DNA of 64,000 nt from Actinotalea endophytica. GTDB taxonomy: Bacteria > Actinomycetota > Actinomycetes > Actinomycetales > Cellulomonadaceae. The first letter of the stretch is position 1, and each line of letters opens with the position of its first letter. A model generated the notes under the pieces. The model was given only the letters and a program-made list of their open reading frames with translations. It made no database searches and was not told the origin of the DNA. The DNA is taken from NCBI RefSeq assembly GCF_025717005.1, contig NZ_JAOVZU010000001.1, positions 248,001 through 312,000 on the forward strand, given 5' to 3'. A program made the translations under genes and the position numbers. Of the stretch, positions 9,490-18,627 are shown piece after piece.

Positions 9490-9972
9490 ATGGCACGGAC
9501 CATCGCGACGAACACCCAGGCCGACCTCGACGCCCTGCTCGACTTCGTCCGGCCTCGCCACCGGCTGCTGCTCGCCACCCGCCGCGCGGACGGCGGGCCG
9601 CAGATCTCCCCGGTCACCGGTGGCGTGCACGACGGCCGGATCCTCATCTCGACCTATCCCGAGCGCGCGAAGACCCGCAACGCCGAGCGTGACCCGCGGG
9701 TCAGTGTCGTGGTGCTCTCCGACGACTGGAGCGGGGCGTGGGTCCAGGTCGACGGCACCGCAGAGGTGCTGCACGTCCCCGCGGCCGTGGACGCGCTGGT
9801 CGACTACTACCGCTGCATCGCCGGTGAGCACCCCGACTGGGACGAGTACCGCGCCGCGATGCTCGTGCAGGGCAAGAGCCTGATCCGGGTCACACCGACC
9901 CGCTGGGGTCCGATCGCGACCGGCGGCTTCTCGGCCGACGTGGCCGCGAAGCTCGACGCGCTGGACGCCTGA
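9490..9972 (+). CDS. PPOX-class F420-dependent oxidoreductase
   Basis: A 160-residue split-barrel flavin/deazaflavin-binding protein of the PPOX F420-dependent class (Rv1155-like). The strand order GGPQISPVTGGVHDGRILIST, then KTRNAERDPRVSVVVL, then WVQVDGTAEVL matches the family core. Members bind F420 or FMN and reduce small substrates, but the natural substrate is unknown. The ATG is 6 bases after TAGGCT. The last codons, including the stop (LDA-stop), form the first copy of a 34-bp tandem repeat that runs on downstream. Confidence 0.88.
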   Translation: MARTIATNTQADLDALLDFVRPRHRLLLATRRADGGPQISPVTGGVHDGRILISTYPERAKTRNAERDPRVSVVVLSDDWSGAWVQVDGTAEVLHVPAAVDALVDYYRCIAGEHPDWDEYRAAMLVQGKSLIRVTPTRWGPIATGGFSADVAAKLDALDA

Positions 9973-10085
9973 GGAGCCTGCCCGGGTGGTCCCGCCGGAC
10001 GCCTGAGGAGCCTGCCCGGGTGGTCCCGCTGGACGCCTGAGGAGCCTGCCCGGGTGGTCCCGCTGGACGCCTGAGGAGCCTGCCG
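9961..10085 (+). repeat. 34-bp tandem repeat, about 3.6 copies, overlapping a stop codon
   Basis: Copies begin at 9963, 9997, 10031 and 10065 (GGACGCCTGAGGAGCCTGCC and following). The first overlaps the last three codons and stop of the F420/PPOX gene, so each copy repeats the sequence of the gene end. Copies are nearly identical and contiguous with no spacers, so this is not a CRISPR array. Confidence 0.95.
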
Positions 10086-10140
10086 GACCCCAACCGAGGC
10101 ACACCCGAGGCGGCCCCGGCACCCTTTGGGGAGTCCGCAC

Positions 10141-10159
10141 AACCGCGCCGGAGGCGGTT
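10141..10159 (+). terminator. Short hairpin downstream of the F420/PPOX gene
   Basis: AACCGC and GCGGTT pair around a 7-base loop (10141-10146 with 10154-10159), followed by TTGTG. It is weak, and could be a terminator or part of the operator region before the dehydrogenase operon. Confidence 0.3.
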
Positions 10160-10182
10160 TGTGAGGTTGCTGCAATCGGAAC

Positions 10183-10210
10183 CTACGGTTGCGTAGCCTA
10201 CGCTGGCGTA
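10183..10210. promoter_or_regulatory. Overlapping palindromes, probable TetR-type operator of the 2-oxoacid dehydrogenase operon
   Basis: Three inverted repeats overlap here: CTACG-GTTG-CGTAG (10183-10196), CGTAG-C-CTACG (10192-10202) and TACGC-TG-GCGTA (10199-10210). Dense overlapping CTACG/CGTAG palindromes of this kind are typical of TetR-family operators in actinobacteria. The site is about 80 bp before the E1 alpha start. No TetR gene is adjacent. Confidence 0.5.
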
Positions 10211-10289
10211 ACCAGCCCGGCAGAGCCCGTCGGGCGCCACGACCGCAGTACCCGCGGCACCTGACTCGGCCCACCGGAAGGACCTCCGC

Positions 10290-11408
10290 GTGACCCAGCC
10301 TGACGTCCTCGACACCGTGCAGCTCCTCACCCCGGAAGGCACCCGCGTCGCCGACCATCGCTACGACCCCCGCGTCGCGCACCTCGACCCCGCAGCGCTC
10401 CGCGAGCTCTACGCGGACATGGTCCTGACCCGCCGGTTCGACACCGAGGCGACCGCGCTGCAGCGCCAGGGCGAGCTCGGGCTGTTCACGCCGAGCCTGG
10501 GCCAGGAGGGCGCGCAGGTCGGCTCGGCGCACGCGCTCGCACCGCAGGACTACGTCTTCCCGGCCTATCGCGAGCACGGCGTGCTGCACGTGCGGGGCCT
10601 GGACCTGACGGACGTGCTCAAGCAGTTCCGCGGCGTCGACCACGGCGGCTGGGACCCGGCCGAGCACCGCGTCCACCTGTTCACCCTCGTGGTCGGCGCG
10701 CACCCGCTGCATGCGGTCGGCTACGCGATGGGCGTGCAGCGCGACGGCGACGTCGCGACCGGCGACCCGAACCGAGACACCGCCGTGATCGCCTACTTCG
10801 GCGACGGCGCGACCTCCCAGGGCGACGTCAGCGAGGCCCTCACGTTCGCCGCGGTGAACCAGGCGCCGGTGGTCTTCTTCGTGCAGAACAACCAGTGGGC
10901 GATCTCCGTGCCGACCTCGGGCCAGACCCGGGTGCCGCTCGTGCAGCGCGGCGTGGGGTTCGGCATCCCGAGCGTCCAGGTGGACGGCAACGACCCGCTG
11001 GCCTGCTACGCGGTCACCGCCGAGGCGCTCGACCGGGCACGCAACGGCGGCGGGCCGACCTTCATCGAGGCCGTCACGTACCGGATGGGCGCGCACACCA
11101 CGTCCGACGACCCGCTGCGCTACCGCGACGCCGCCGAGGTCGCCGCATGGCGCGCCAAGGACCCGATCGACCGGCTCCGGCGGTATCTCGCGGATGCCGG
11201 CGAGCTGCCCCAGCAGTTCCTCGACGACCTCGACGCCCGGGCCGAGGAGCTCGCCGTCCACGTGCGGGACACCGTGCACGCGATGACCCCGCCGCCCGCG
11301 GAGTCGATGTTCGACCACGTCTACGCGACGCCGCACAGCCTGGTCGACGCCGAGCGCGCCTGGTTCCGCGACTACGAGTCCGCCCTCGAGGACGGGAGCG
11401 TCCGATGA
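10290..11408 (+). CDS. pdhA: 2-oxoacid (pyruvate or branched-chain) dehydrogenase E1 alpha subunit
   Basis: A 372-residue thiamine-diphosphate E1 alpha. The TPP motif GDG is at residues 171-173 ([11 protein letters not shown]), with NN about 30 residues later, and a phosphorylation-loop-like [16 protein letters not shown] segment follows. With E1 beta it decarboxylates a 2-oxoacid and acylates the E2 lipoyl group in the cytosol. Sequence alone does not separate pyruvate from branched-chain substrates, and the two-subunit E1 with one-lipoyl E2 fits both. GGAAGG precedes the GTG start. E1 beta overlaps its stop by 4 bases. Confidence 0.9.
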   Translation: MTQPDVLDTVQLLTPEGTRVADHRYDPRVAHLDPAALRELYADMVLTRRFDTEATALQRQGELGLFTPSLGQEGAQVGSAHALAPQDYVFPAYREHGVLHVRGLDLTDVLKQFRGVDHGGWDPAEHRVHLFTLVVGAHPLHAVGYAMGVQRDGDVATGDPNRDTAVIAYFGDGATSQGDVSEALTFAAVNQAPVVFFVQNNQWAISVPTSGQTRVPLVQRGVGFGIPSVQVDGNDPLACYAVTAEALDRARNGGGPTFIEAVTYRMGAHTTSDDPLRYRDAAEVAAWRAKDPIDRLRRYLADAGELPQQFLDDLDARAEELAVHVRDTVHAMTPPPAESMFDHVYATPHSLVDAERAWFRDYESALEDGSVR

Positions 11409-12433
11409 CCACCATGGCCGACCGCACCGACGCGACCACCACCGTGCCCACCGAGAAGCTCACCCTGGCCCGGGCCCTGACCCTGGGCATGCGCACCGCA
11501 CTCCGGCACGACCCGAGCGTCCTGCTGATGGGCGAGGACATCGGCCGGCTCGGTGGTGTGTTCCGGGTCACCGACGGGCTGCAGGCCGAGTTCGGCCCGG
11601 ACCGCGTGGTCGACACCCCGCTCGCCGAGTCCGGCATCGTCGGGACCGCCATCGGTCTCGCGATGCGCGGCTACCGGCCGGTGTGCGAGATCCAGTTCGA
11701 CGGCTTCGTCTTCCCGGCGTTCGACCAGATCACCACGATGCTGGCCAAGCTGCACGCCCGATCGCTCGGCCGGATCACCGTGCCCGTCGTGATCCGGATC
11801 CCCTACGGCGGCGGCATCGGCGCGGTCGAGCACCACAGCGAGTCGCCCGAGGTGCTGTTCGCGCACACCGCGGGCCTGCGCGTGGTCAGCCCGGCCACGC
11901 CGGCGGACGCCTACACGATGATCCAGGAGGCCATCGCCTCGCCGGACCCGGTGATCTTCCTCGAGCCGAAGGGCCGGTACTGGGACAAGGCCGAGGTCGC
12001 GCTCACCCCGTACGGCACGCCCGGGGCGGGCCTCGACAAGGCCCGCGTGGTGCGACCCGGCGCCGACCTGACGGTGGTCGCGTACGGCCCGACGGTGCAC
12101 ACCGCCCTGCGTGCGGCCGAGGTCGCCGCCGAGGAGGGCACCAGCCTCGAGGTGATCGACCTGCGGACGATCTCGCCGCTCGACCACGACACCGTCGTGG
12201 AGTCGGTGCGCGGCACCGGACGCTGCGTCGTCGTGCACGAGGCGGCCGTCTCGCACGGCGTCGGCGCCGAGGTCGCGGCCCGCGTCACGGAGGAGTGCTT
12301 CTTCGAGCTCGAGGCGCCGGTGCTGCGGGTCGGCGGCTACCACACCCCCTACCCGCCGTCGCGGCTGGAGCACCACTACCTGCCGTCCGTCGACCGGCTG
12401 CTGGACGCCGTCGACCGCGCGATGGCCGTCTGA
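11405..12433 (+). CDS. 2-oxoacid dehydrogenase E1 beta subunit
   Basis: A 342-residue transketolase-like E1 beta with the family motifs [46 protein letters not shown] and the C-terminal transketolase domain ([13 protein letters not shown]). It forms the alpha2-beta2 E1 with the preceding gene, to which it is coupled by an ATGA overlap. It is followed after 35 bases by E2. Confidence 0.93.
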   Translation: MTTMADRTDATTTVPTEKLTLARALTLGMRTALRHDPSVLLMGEDIGRLGGVFRVTDGLQAEFGPDRVVDTPLAESGIVGTAIGLAMRGYRPVCEIQFDGFVFPAFDQITTMLAKLHARSLGRITVPVVIRIPYGGGIGAVEHHSESPEVLFAHTAGLRVVSPATPADAYTMIQEAIASPDPVIFLEPKGRYWDKAEVALTPYGTPGAGLDKARVVRPGADLTVVAYGPTVHTALRAAEVAAEEGTSLEVIDLRTISPLDHDTVVESVRGTGRCVVVHEAAVSHGVGAEVAARVTEECFFELEAPVLRVGGYHTPYPPSRLEHHYLPSVDRLLDAVDRAMAV

Positions 12434-12468
12434 GCCCGTCCCCCCCCCACTGCCGAGGAGTTTCCCTG

Positions 12469-14073
12469 GTGCCCAGGTACGAGCAGTTCCTCCTCCCCGA
12501 CGCCGGGGAGGGCCTGACCGAGGCCGAGATCGTCGAGTGGCGGGTCGCCGTCGGTGACCGCGTGACCGTCAACCAGGTCATCGTCGAGATCGAGACCGCG
12601 AAGTCGCTGGTCGAGCTGCCCTGCCCGTTCGCGGGCGTGGTGAGTGCGCTGCTGGTCCCCGAGGGCGAGACGGTCGACGTCGGGACGCCGATCATCACGG
12701 TCGACACCGACCCCGACGGCGAGCCCGTCGCCGAGGCGCCGGGAGGCGCTGCGGCGGGCGACGACCCGGCCGCGGGTGGCGCACGGTCGAACGAGGCGGC
12801 CGACGGCGGTGCGGGCGAGACGTCGGGCGGCAGTGCGTCCGGCGCGGTCCTGGTGGGCTACGGCGTGAGTGGCGAGGCGCAGGGTCGGCGGCGCCGGCGT
12901 GGGGCGGAGGCGGCCGGGGGTCCTGTGCCGTCCGCGAGCTCTGCGTCGTCCGCGGGCTCTACGTCGTCCGGCGGTGCGGTCGCGTCCGGTGCGACCGCAG
13001 CACCCGCCGACCCCACGGCCCCCGCGGCCGCTCCTGCAGCGTCCGCACGGTCGGCGAGCGCCGCTGACGCGTCTCGGTCTCCGGCCGAGCAGCCCGCCGT
13101 GGCCGGGAGCCCCGCCGAGGACGACGACCCGACCCTCACCACGCCCGTGTCGGCCGACCACGCGGGCCGTCCGGTGCTCGCCAAGCCGCCGGTGCGCAAG
13201 CTCGCGAAGGACCTCGGCGTCGACCTCGCGTCGGTCAGCCCGACGGGCCCGGGCGGCATCGTGACCCGCGAGGACGTCATCGCCCAGGCCACGGCCGTGA
13301 AGCCGCAGACCCTCGCGACCTACCCGAACGACGACGAGCCGTGGCTGGCCTCCGGCACGGTCTCGCCGGACGGGCGCACCACGCGGGTCCCGGTGAAGTC
13401 GGTGCGCAAGCGCACGGCGGAGGCGATGGTCACCTCGGCGTTCTCCGCGCCGCACGTCTCGGTGTTCCACACCGTCGACGTGACCAGGACGATGCGTCTG
13501 GTCGCCGAGCTGCGGGAGGACCGCGAGTTCGCCGACGTGCGTGTGACGCCGCTGCTCATCGCCGCGAAGGCGCTGCTCATCGCGGTGCGGCGGCACCCCG
13601 AGGTCAACGCGTCCTGGCGGGACGAGAGCCAGGAGATCGTCTACAAGCACTACGTGAACCTCGGCATCGCGGCGCAGACCCCGCGCGGCCTGGTGGTGCC
13701 GAACATCAAGGACGCGCACCGCCTGGGCCTGCACGACCTCGCCGTCGCGCTCGCCGACCTGACCGCGACGGCCCGGGCAGGGCGGACGACGCCCGCGGAC
13801 ATGGCCGACGGCACCATCACGATCACCAACGTCGGGGTGTTCGGGATCGACACCGGCACGCCGATCCTCAACCCCGGTGAGTCCGCGATCCTCGCGTTCG
13901 GCGCGATCCGCGAGCAGCCGTGGGTGCACAAGGGCAAGGTCAAGGTGCGGCACGTCACGCAGCTCGCGCTGTCCTTCGACCACCGCCTGGTGGACGGTGG
14001 GCTGGGCTCGCGGCTGCTCGCCGATGTGGCGGCCGTGCTGGAGGACCCGGCCCGCGGGCTCGTCTGGGGCTGA
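12469..14073 (+). CDS. Dihydrolipoyl acyltransferase (E2) of 2-oxoacid dehydrogenase
   Basis: A 534-residue E2. One lipoyl domain carries Lys45 in [11 protein letters not shown] long Ala/Ser/Pro/Gly linker (about 85-225) follows, then a peripheral-subunit-binding domain ([19 protein letters not shown]) and a catalytic domain ending with His505 and Asp509 in DHRLVDGG. It transfers the acyl group to CoA and scaffolds the complex. GAGGAG stands 8 bases before the GTG chosen here. No E3 gene is present, so lipoamide dehydrogenase must be supplied from elsewhere. The linker is unusually long and low-complexity. Confidence 0.93.
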   Translation: MPRYEQFLLPDAGEGLTEAEIVEWRVAVGDRVTVNQVIVEIETAKSLVELPCPFAGVVSALLVPEGETVDVGTPIITVDTDPDGEPVAEAPGGAAAGDDPAAGGARSNEAADGGAGETSGGSASGAVLVGYGVSGEAQGRRRRRGAEAAGGPVPSASSASSAGSTSSGGAVASGATAAPADPTAPAAAPAASARSASAADASRSPAEQPAVAGSPAEDDDPTLTTPVSADHAGRPVLAKPPVRKLAKDLGVDLASVSPTGPGGIVTREDVIAQATAVKPQTLATYPNDDEPWLASGTVSPDGRTTRVPVKSVRKRTAEAMVTSAFSAPHVSVFHTVDVTRTMRLVAELREDREFADVRVTPLLIAAKALLIAVRRHPEVNASWRDESQEIVYKHYVNLGIAAQTPRGLVVPNIKDAHRLGLHDLAVALADLTATARAGRTTPADMADGTITITNVGVFGIDTGTPILNPGESAILAFGAIREQPWVHKGKVKVRHVTQLALSFDHRLVDGGLGSRLLADVAAVLEDPARGLVWG

Positions 14074-14199
14074 TCAGGGGCTCAGCTGCGGCTCGGCAGC
14101 GACCGGGCGGCGCCTCGGCGGGCACCGCTCCCCGGTCCGGCCGGCGTGCCTGGACAGCGGCTGGACGCCCCCTGTGCGGGACACGCGAGTAGTGTCTCC

Positions 14200-14221
14200 G
14201 TTCACCTGCTTTTCACCGTCT
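14200..14221 (+). promoter_or_regulatory. Candidate PHO box upstream of secreted phosphoesterase
   Basis: GTTCACC (14200-14206) and TTTCACC (14211-14217) are direct repeats at an 11-base period, the unit length and core of actinobacterial PhoP boxes. A weaker third unit may start at 14222. The next gene, 80 bp downstream, is a secreted phosphoesterase, a typical PhoP target. Confidence 0.5.
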
Positions 14222-14261
14222 CGTTCCGAGACAAATGGCCTCGATGGGTCGAGCCTGCGGT

Positions 14262-14275
14262 GGGGCGATCGCCCC
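14262..14275. promoter_or_regulatory. Perfect 14-bp palindrome before the phosphoesterase gene
   Basis: GGGGCGATCGCCCC lies 26 bases upstream of the GTG start. It could be an operator or a hairpin in the 5' leader near the ribosome-binding sequence. No specific binding protein is recognised. Confidence 0.35.
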
Positions 14276-14301
14276 GCTCAGGTCCGGAGAGGAGCACACT
14301 C

Positions 14302-15984
14302 GTGCAAGCAGCACAACGCTCGCGGTTGGCAGTCCTGGCCCTCGGCCTCGGTGTCGCCTCGCTCGTCGCGGCGCCGGCGGCCGCCTCGGCCCATGCCCAG
14401 GCGCACCAGCGCTCACGCCGCGAGGCGGCGACCACGACGCCGATCAAGCACCTCGTGGTGGTGTTCCAGGAGAACGTCTCGTTCGACCACTACTTCGCCA
14501 CCTACCCGAACGCCGCGAACACCGACGGCACCACCTTCACCGCGTCCTCCCGCACGCCGCAGGTCGACAACCTCGCGAGCGCCGGCCTGCTGACCGGGAA
14601 CCCCAACGCGGCCGACCCGCAGCGCCTCGGCCCCGACCAGGCGGTCACCTGCGACCAGGACCACGGCTACGCCGCCGAGCAGCGCGCCTACGACGACGGC
14701 GCGATGGACCTCTTCGTCGAGAACACCGACCGGGAGACCTGCGACCCGGCGATGTACTCCGCGCCGGGCCTGGTCATGGACTACTACGACGGCAACACCG
14801 TCACGGCGCTGTGGAACTACGCCCAGCACTACGCCATGTCCGACAACTCGTACTCGACGACCTTCGGCCCGTCGACGCCCGGTGCGCTCAACCTCATCTC
14901 GGGCCAGACCCACGGCGTCACCGCCATGACCCCGGACGGCGTCCCGACGGCCGACGCGTACACCGTCGTCTCCCCGGACGCGGACGGCGTGGGGACCGTG
15001 ATCAACGACCCGGACCCGTACTTCGACGACTGCTCGAACAAGAACGGCGCGACGAGCCACAACCTCGCGGTCATGCACGGGCAGAACATCGGTGACCTGC
15101 TCAACGCCAAGGGCGTGACCTGGGGCTGGTTCCAGGGCGGCTTCCGGCCGACGACCGGGTACGACGACGCCACCGGCACGAAGGCGGTGTGCGGCGCGAC
15201 CAGCACCAACGGGGCAGGGGTCTCGTCGCTCGACTACAGCGCGCACCATGAGCCGTTCCAGTACTACGAGTCGACCGCCAACCCGCACCACCTGCCGCCG
15301 ACCTCGACGGCGACGGTCGGGCGCTCCGACCAGGCGAACCACCAGTACGACATGACCGACTTCGACCAGGCGCTCGCAGCCGGGAACCTGCCGGCCGTGA
15401 GCTTCCTCAAGGCGCCGGCCTACCAGGACGGTCATGCGGCGTACTCGGACCCGCTGGACGAGCAGGACTTCCTGATCAAGGAGATCAACGCCATCCAGAC
15501 CTCGGAGTACTGGTCCTCGACGGCGATCGTCGTGCTCTACGACGACTCGGACGGCTGGTACGACCACGTGTCGGCCCAGATCCTGAACGGCTCGACCGAC
15601 CAGGCGAACGACGCGTCGATCTGCACCGACGCGGCCGCGACGGTCGGGATCGCCGGTGGCTACCAGGACCGCTGCGGCCCCGGCACGCGCCAGCCGCTGC
15701 TGGTCATCTCGCCGTTCGCGAAGACCGACTACGTGGACCACACCCAGACCGAGCAGGCCGGCGTGCTCCGGTTCATCGAGGACAACTGGTCGACCGGCCA
15801 GATCGGTGACAGCGCGGCCGACGCCCGCACCGGGGCCTACGGGTCGCTGCTGGGCATGCTCGACCTGCGCAAGCGGCGCGCGACCCGGGTGCTGCTCGAC
15901 ACCGACGGCTCGGTGGTCGAGGGGCGCGAGCACGCGCAGCACGACGGGTCGTGCGACCGGAGCGGCGCGGCGAGCCGCGTCTGA
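14302..15984 (+). CDS. Secreted phosphoesterase (phospholipase C / AcpA family, PF04185)
   Basis: A 560-residue exported enzyme. Residues 1-30 form a signal peptide (basic start, hydrophobic core, ASA-H cleavage-like site). The family motif HLVVVFQENVSFDHYFATYP (50-69) marks the metal-binding phosphoesterase core. Later segments NSYSTTFGPSTPG, VVLYDDSDGWYDHV and PLLVISPFAKTDYVDH also match the family. Members hydrolyse phospholipids or phosphomonoesters outside the cell. AGAGGAG precedes the GTG start, and a candidate PHO box upstream suggests induction by phosphate starvation. A strong hairpin follows the stop. Confidence 0.9.
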   Translation: MQAAQRSRLAVLALGLGVASLVAAPAAASAHAQAHQRSRREAATTTPIKHLVVVFQENVSFDHYFATYPNAANTDGTTFTASSRTPQVDNLASAGLLTGNPNAADPQRLGPDQAVTCDQDHGYAAEQRAYDDGAMDLFVENTDRETCDPAMYSAPGLVMDYYDGNTVTALWNYAQHYAMSDNSYSTTFGPSTPGALNLISGQTHGVTAMTPDGVPTADAYTVVSPDADGVGTVINDPDPYFDDCSNKNGATSHNLAVMHGQNIGDLLNAKGVTWGWFQGGFRPTTGYDDATGTKAVCGATSTNGAGVSSLDYSAHHEPFQYYESTANPHHLPPTSTATVGRSDQANHQYDMTDFDQALAAGNLPAVSFLKAPAYQDGHAAYSDPLDEQDFLIKEINAIQTSEYWSSTAIVVLYDDSDGWYDHVSAQILNGSTDQANDASICTDAAATVGIAGGYQDRCGPGTRQPLLVISPFAKTDYVDHTQTEQAGVLRFIEDNWSTGQIGDSAADARTGAYGSLLGMLDLRKRRATRVLLDTDGSVVEGREHAQHDGSCDRSGAASRV

Positions 15985-15992
15985 CGCCTGAC

Positions 15993-16030
15993 GTCCCGGG
16001 GGAGGTGCAGACCTGCATCGCCCCCGGGAC
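15993..16030 (+). terminator. Strong hairpin terminator after the phosphoesterase gene
   Basis: GTCCCGGGGG (15993-16002) pairs perfectly with CCCCCGGGAC (16021-16030). The loop contains a second palindrome, TGCAG-AC-CTGCA. There is no T-tract, as is common for actinobacterial terminators. Confidence 0.7.
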
Positions 16031-16062
16031 GGACCGGTTGGGTGAGCACGTCGGATCCGTCG

Positions 16063-16068
16063 TAGCGT
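16063..16068 (+). promoter_or_regulatory. -10 box of leaderless aldo/keto reductase transcript
   Basis: TAGCGT lies 7 bases before the ATG at 16076, with no Shine-Dalgarno sequence. Confidence 0.6.
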
Positions 16069-16075
16069 CGCAGTC

Positions 16076-17011
16076 ATGGAACTACGACGCATCGGACGGC
16101 TCGACGTCTCCGTGGTGGGACTCGGGTGCAACAACTTCGGCGGGCGGACGGACGCTGACGGCACGCGCGCGGTGGTCGACGCCGCGATCGACGCGGGCAT
16201 CACGTACTTCGACACCGCCGAGGTCTACAACGACGGCCGCTCCGAGGAGCTGCTCGGCGCCGCCCTCAAGGGCCGGCGTGACGACGTGATCGTCGCGACC
16301 AAGTGGGGCCACGACAGCGACCTCGCCGAGGGTGAGCGCGGCGGCGACCCCGCGGTCGTGCGGCGCCGGCTCGAGGCGAGCCTGCAGCGGCTCGGCACCG
16401 ACCGGGTCGACCACTACCAGATGCACCGCCCGGACCCCTGGACCCCGGTCGAGGAGACCCTCGGCGCGCTGGCCGAGCTGCAGGCCGAGGGCAAGGTCGT
16501 CGAGATCGGCGCGACCCACCTCACCGCCGACCAGCTGCGCCACGCGCACGCCGTCGCGGGCGAGCGGAGCCTGCCGGCCTGGGCGTCGCTGCAGAACTAC
16601 TCGAGCCTCCTGACCCGCGACCCCGAGACCGACGGTGTCTACGACGCGTGCGCCGAGCTCGGCGTCGGGTTCGTGCCGTACTTCCCGCTCGAGTCGGGCC
16701 TGCTCACCGGCAAGTACCGCCTGGGCAGCCCGATGCCCGAAGGGTCACGGCTCGCCGGGATCCCTGCCGAGCGCGCGGGGCGGTTCATCAACGACGAGCG
16801 GCTGGCCGTCGTCGAGCGCCTGATCGCCTGGGCCGCCGAGCACGGGCACACCCTGCTCGACCTCGCGATGAGCTGGCACACCTCGAACCCGCTCGTCGCG
16901 TCGGTGATCGCCGGTGCGACGCGTCCGGAGCAGGTCGCCGCGAACGTCGCGGCCGCCGGGTGGGCCCTCACGGAGACCGACCGAGCCGAGGTTGTCGCGC
17001 TGCTGGGCTGA
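16076..17011 (+). CDS. Aldo/keto reductase
   Basis: A 311-residue TIM-barrel oxidoreductase with the full AKR tetrad: Asp46 and Tyr51 (FDTAEVY), Lys76 (VATKWG) and His117 (YQMHRPD). It reduces aldehydes or ketones with NADPH in the cytosol; the substrate is not evident. The start is leaderless behind TAGCGT. The next gene, an aldehyde dehydrogenase on the same strand, begins 41 bases on with its own ribosome-binding site. Confidence 0.93.
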   Translation: MELRRIGRLDVSVVGLGCNNFGGRTDADGTRAVVDAAIDAGITYFDTAEVYNDGRSEELLGAALKGRRDDVIVATKWGHDSDLAEGERGGDPAVVRRRLEASLQRLGTDRVDHYQMHRPDPWTPVEETLGALAELQAEGKVVEIGATHLTADQLRHAHAVAGERSLPAWASLQNYSSLLTRDPETDGVYDACAELGVGFVPYFPLESGLLTGKYRLGSPMPEGSRLAGIPAERAGRFINDERLAVVERLIAWAAEHGHTLLDLAMSWHTSNPLVASVIAGATRPEQVAANVAAAGWALTETDRAEVVALLG

Positions 17012-17052
17012 TCCGGGTGCATGATCCTGGGAGCCGTACTTCTGGAGGGATC

Positions 17053-18627
17053 GTGAGCGACGTCGCTCAACGTGCCGAGGGTGTCGTGCCCGCGGACGAA
17101 GCCGCCCGGATCGACACCACCCGCCTCGCGGCCCTCGTGGCGAGCGACCGGCCCGCGACCCGGCCGGTGATCAGCCCGGTGGACGGCGGCGTGGTCGGCG
17201 AGGTGCCGGTGTGCACCGCCGAGGACGTCGCCGCGGCGGTGGCCCGGGCCCGCGAGGCCCAGCGGGCCTGGGCCGACACCTCGGTCCGTGCGCGGGCCGC
17301 CGTGATCCGTCGGTTCGGCGTGCTCGTGCTCGAGGACCAGGACAGGCTGATGGACCTCGCGACGGCCGAGGCCGGCAAGGCCCGCAAGGACGCGTTCGAG
17401 GAGGTCGGGGACATCGCGCTCGCGGCGCGCTGGTTCGGGCACGTCGCGCACCGCGTGCTCCGCCCGCGGCGGGTCGCCGGGTACATGCCGGTCGCGACGC
17501 ACACCACGGTGCGGCGACGGCCCAAGGGCGTGATCGGCGTGATCAGCCCGTGGAACTACCCGCTGACGCTCGCCGTCTCCGACCTGATGCCCGCACTGCT
17601 GGCCGGCAACGGCGTGGTGCTCAAGCCGGACTCGCAGACGCCGTTCTGCGCGCTCGCCCTGGTCGAGCTGCTGTACCGGGCCGGCGTGCCGCGCGATCTC
17701 GTGCGGGTCGTCACGGGGCCGGGCACCGAGCTCGGCCCGGCGATCGTGGACGAGGTGGACGGCTTGATGTTCACCGGCTCCACCGAGACCGGCCGGGTGC
17801 TGGCCCAGCAGTGCGGTCGACGGCTGATCACGTTCTCCGCGGAGCTCGGCGGGAAGAACGCCATGCTCGTCCTTCCCGGCGCCGACCCGGAGCGCACCGC
17901 GGAGGGCGCGGTGCGGGCGTGCTTCTCGTCCTCGGGCCAGGTGTGCGTCGGGATCGAGCGGATCTTCGTGGCCGACGCGGTGCACGACGCCTTCGTCGAG
18001 GCGTTCGTCGCGCGGGTCTCCGCCATCCGGGTGGGCACGGGGTGGGACGCCGACATGGGGCCGCTGGCCAGCGCCAAGCAGCTCGAGCGGGTCACCGGCC
18101 ACGTGCGGGACGCGGTGGAGCAGGGCGCCACCGTGCTGACCGGCGGGCGGGCCCGGCCGGATCTCGGGCCGCACGCGCACGAGCCCACCGTCCTGGTGGG
18201 GGTGACGTCGTCGATGCGGGTCGCTCGTGAGGAGACGTTCGGGCCGGTCGTCTCCGTGCACCGGTTCGGCCACCACGACGAGGCGCTCGACGCCGCGCAC
18301 GACACCCCGTACGGGCTGAACGCGAGCATCTGGGGCCCGGTCGGCCTGGCCCGGCGGCTCGCGGCACGGCTGCACGTGGGCACCGTGAACGTCAACGACG
18401 GGTACGCCGCGACCTGGGCGAGCCACGCCGCCCCGATGGGTGGCACGCGGGACAGCGGGATGGGCCGGCGGCACGGCCGGGAGAGCCTGCTGACGTGGAC
18501 CGAGCCGCAGACCGTGGCCGTGCAGCGGTTCCTGCCGTCCACCTACCTGCCGGGCCTGACCGCCGAACGCTACGCGCGGGTGATGACCGCGGCGATCCGG
18601 CTGTGGCGGCGGGTGCCCGCACGGTGA
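17053..18627 (+). CDS. Succinate-semialdehyde-type aldehyde dehydrogenase
   Basis: A 524-residue NAD(P)-dependent aldehyde dehydrogenase with Glu264 (SAELGGKN) and the catalytic Cys298 (SSGQVCVGIER), and the cofactor segment ISPWNYPL. Size and sequence resemble the GabD2-type succinate-semialdehyde dehydrogenases of mycobacteria, but the substrate is unproved. The basic C-terminal extension of about 40 residues is longer than in most ALDHs. TGGAGGG precedes the GTG. The stop overlaps the start of a GMC oxidoreductase by 4 bases, so the two enzymes are made together and may act in sequence on an alcohol/aldehyde. Confidence 0.88.
   Translation: MSDVAQRAEGVVPADEAARIDTTRLAALVASDRPATRPVISPVDGGVVGEVPVCTAEDVAAAVARAREAQRAWADTSVRARAAVIRRFGVLVLEDQDRLMDLATAEAGKARKDAFEEVGDIALAARWFGHVAHRVLRPRRVAGYMPVATHTTVRRRPKGVIGVISPWNYPLTLAVSDLMPALLAGNGVVLKPDSQTPFCALALVELLYRAGVPRDLVRVVTGPGTELGPAIVDEVDGLMFTGSTETGRVLAQQCGRRLITFSAELGGKNAMLVLPGADPERTAEGAVRACFSSSGQVCVGIERIFVADAVHDAFVEAFVARVSAIRVGTGWDADMGPLASAKQLERVTGHVRDAVEQGATVLTGGRARPDLGPHAHEPTVLVGVTSSMRVAREETFGPVVSVHRFGHHDEALDAAHDTPYGLNASIWGPVGLARRLAARLHVGTVNVNDGYAATWASHAAPMGGTRDSGMGRRHGRESLLTWTEPQTVAVQRFLPSTYLPGLTAERYARVMTAAIRLWRRVPAR

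Noticed and set aside
9961-10085. CRISPR array
   Set aside because: The 34-bp units are directly contiguous without unique spacers, and no cas genes are near.
14190-14195. TAGTGT as the -10 box of the phosphoesterase gene
   Set aside because: It lies upstream of the PHO-like repeats, which would put the activator site downstream of the start; a promoter after the repeats is more likely.
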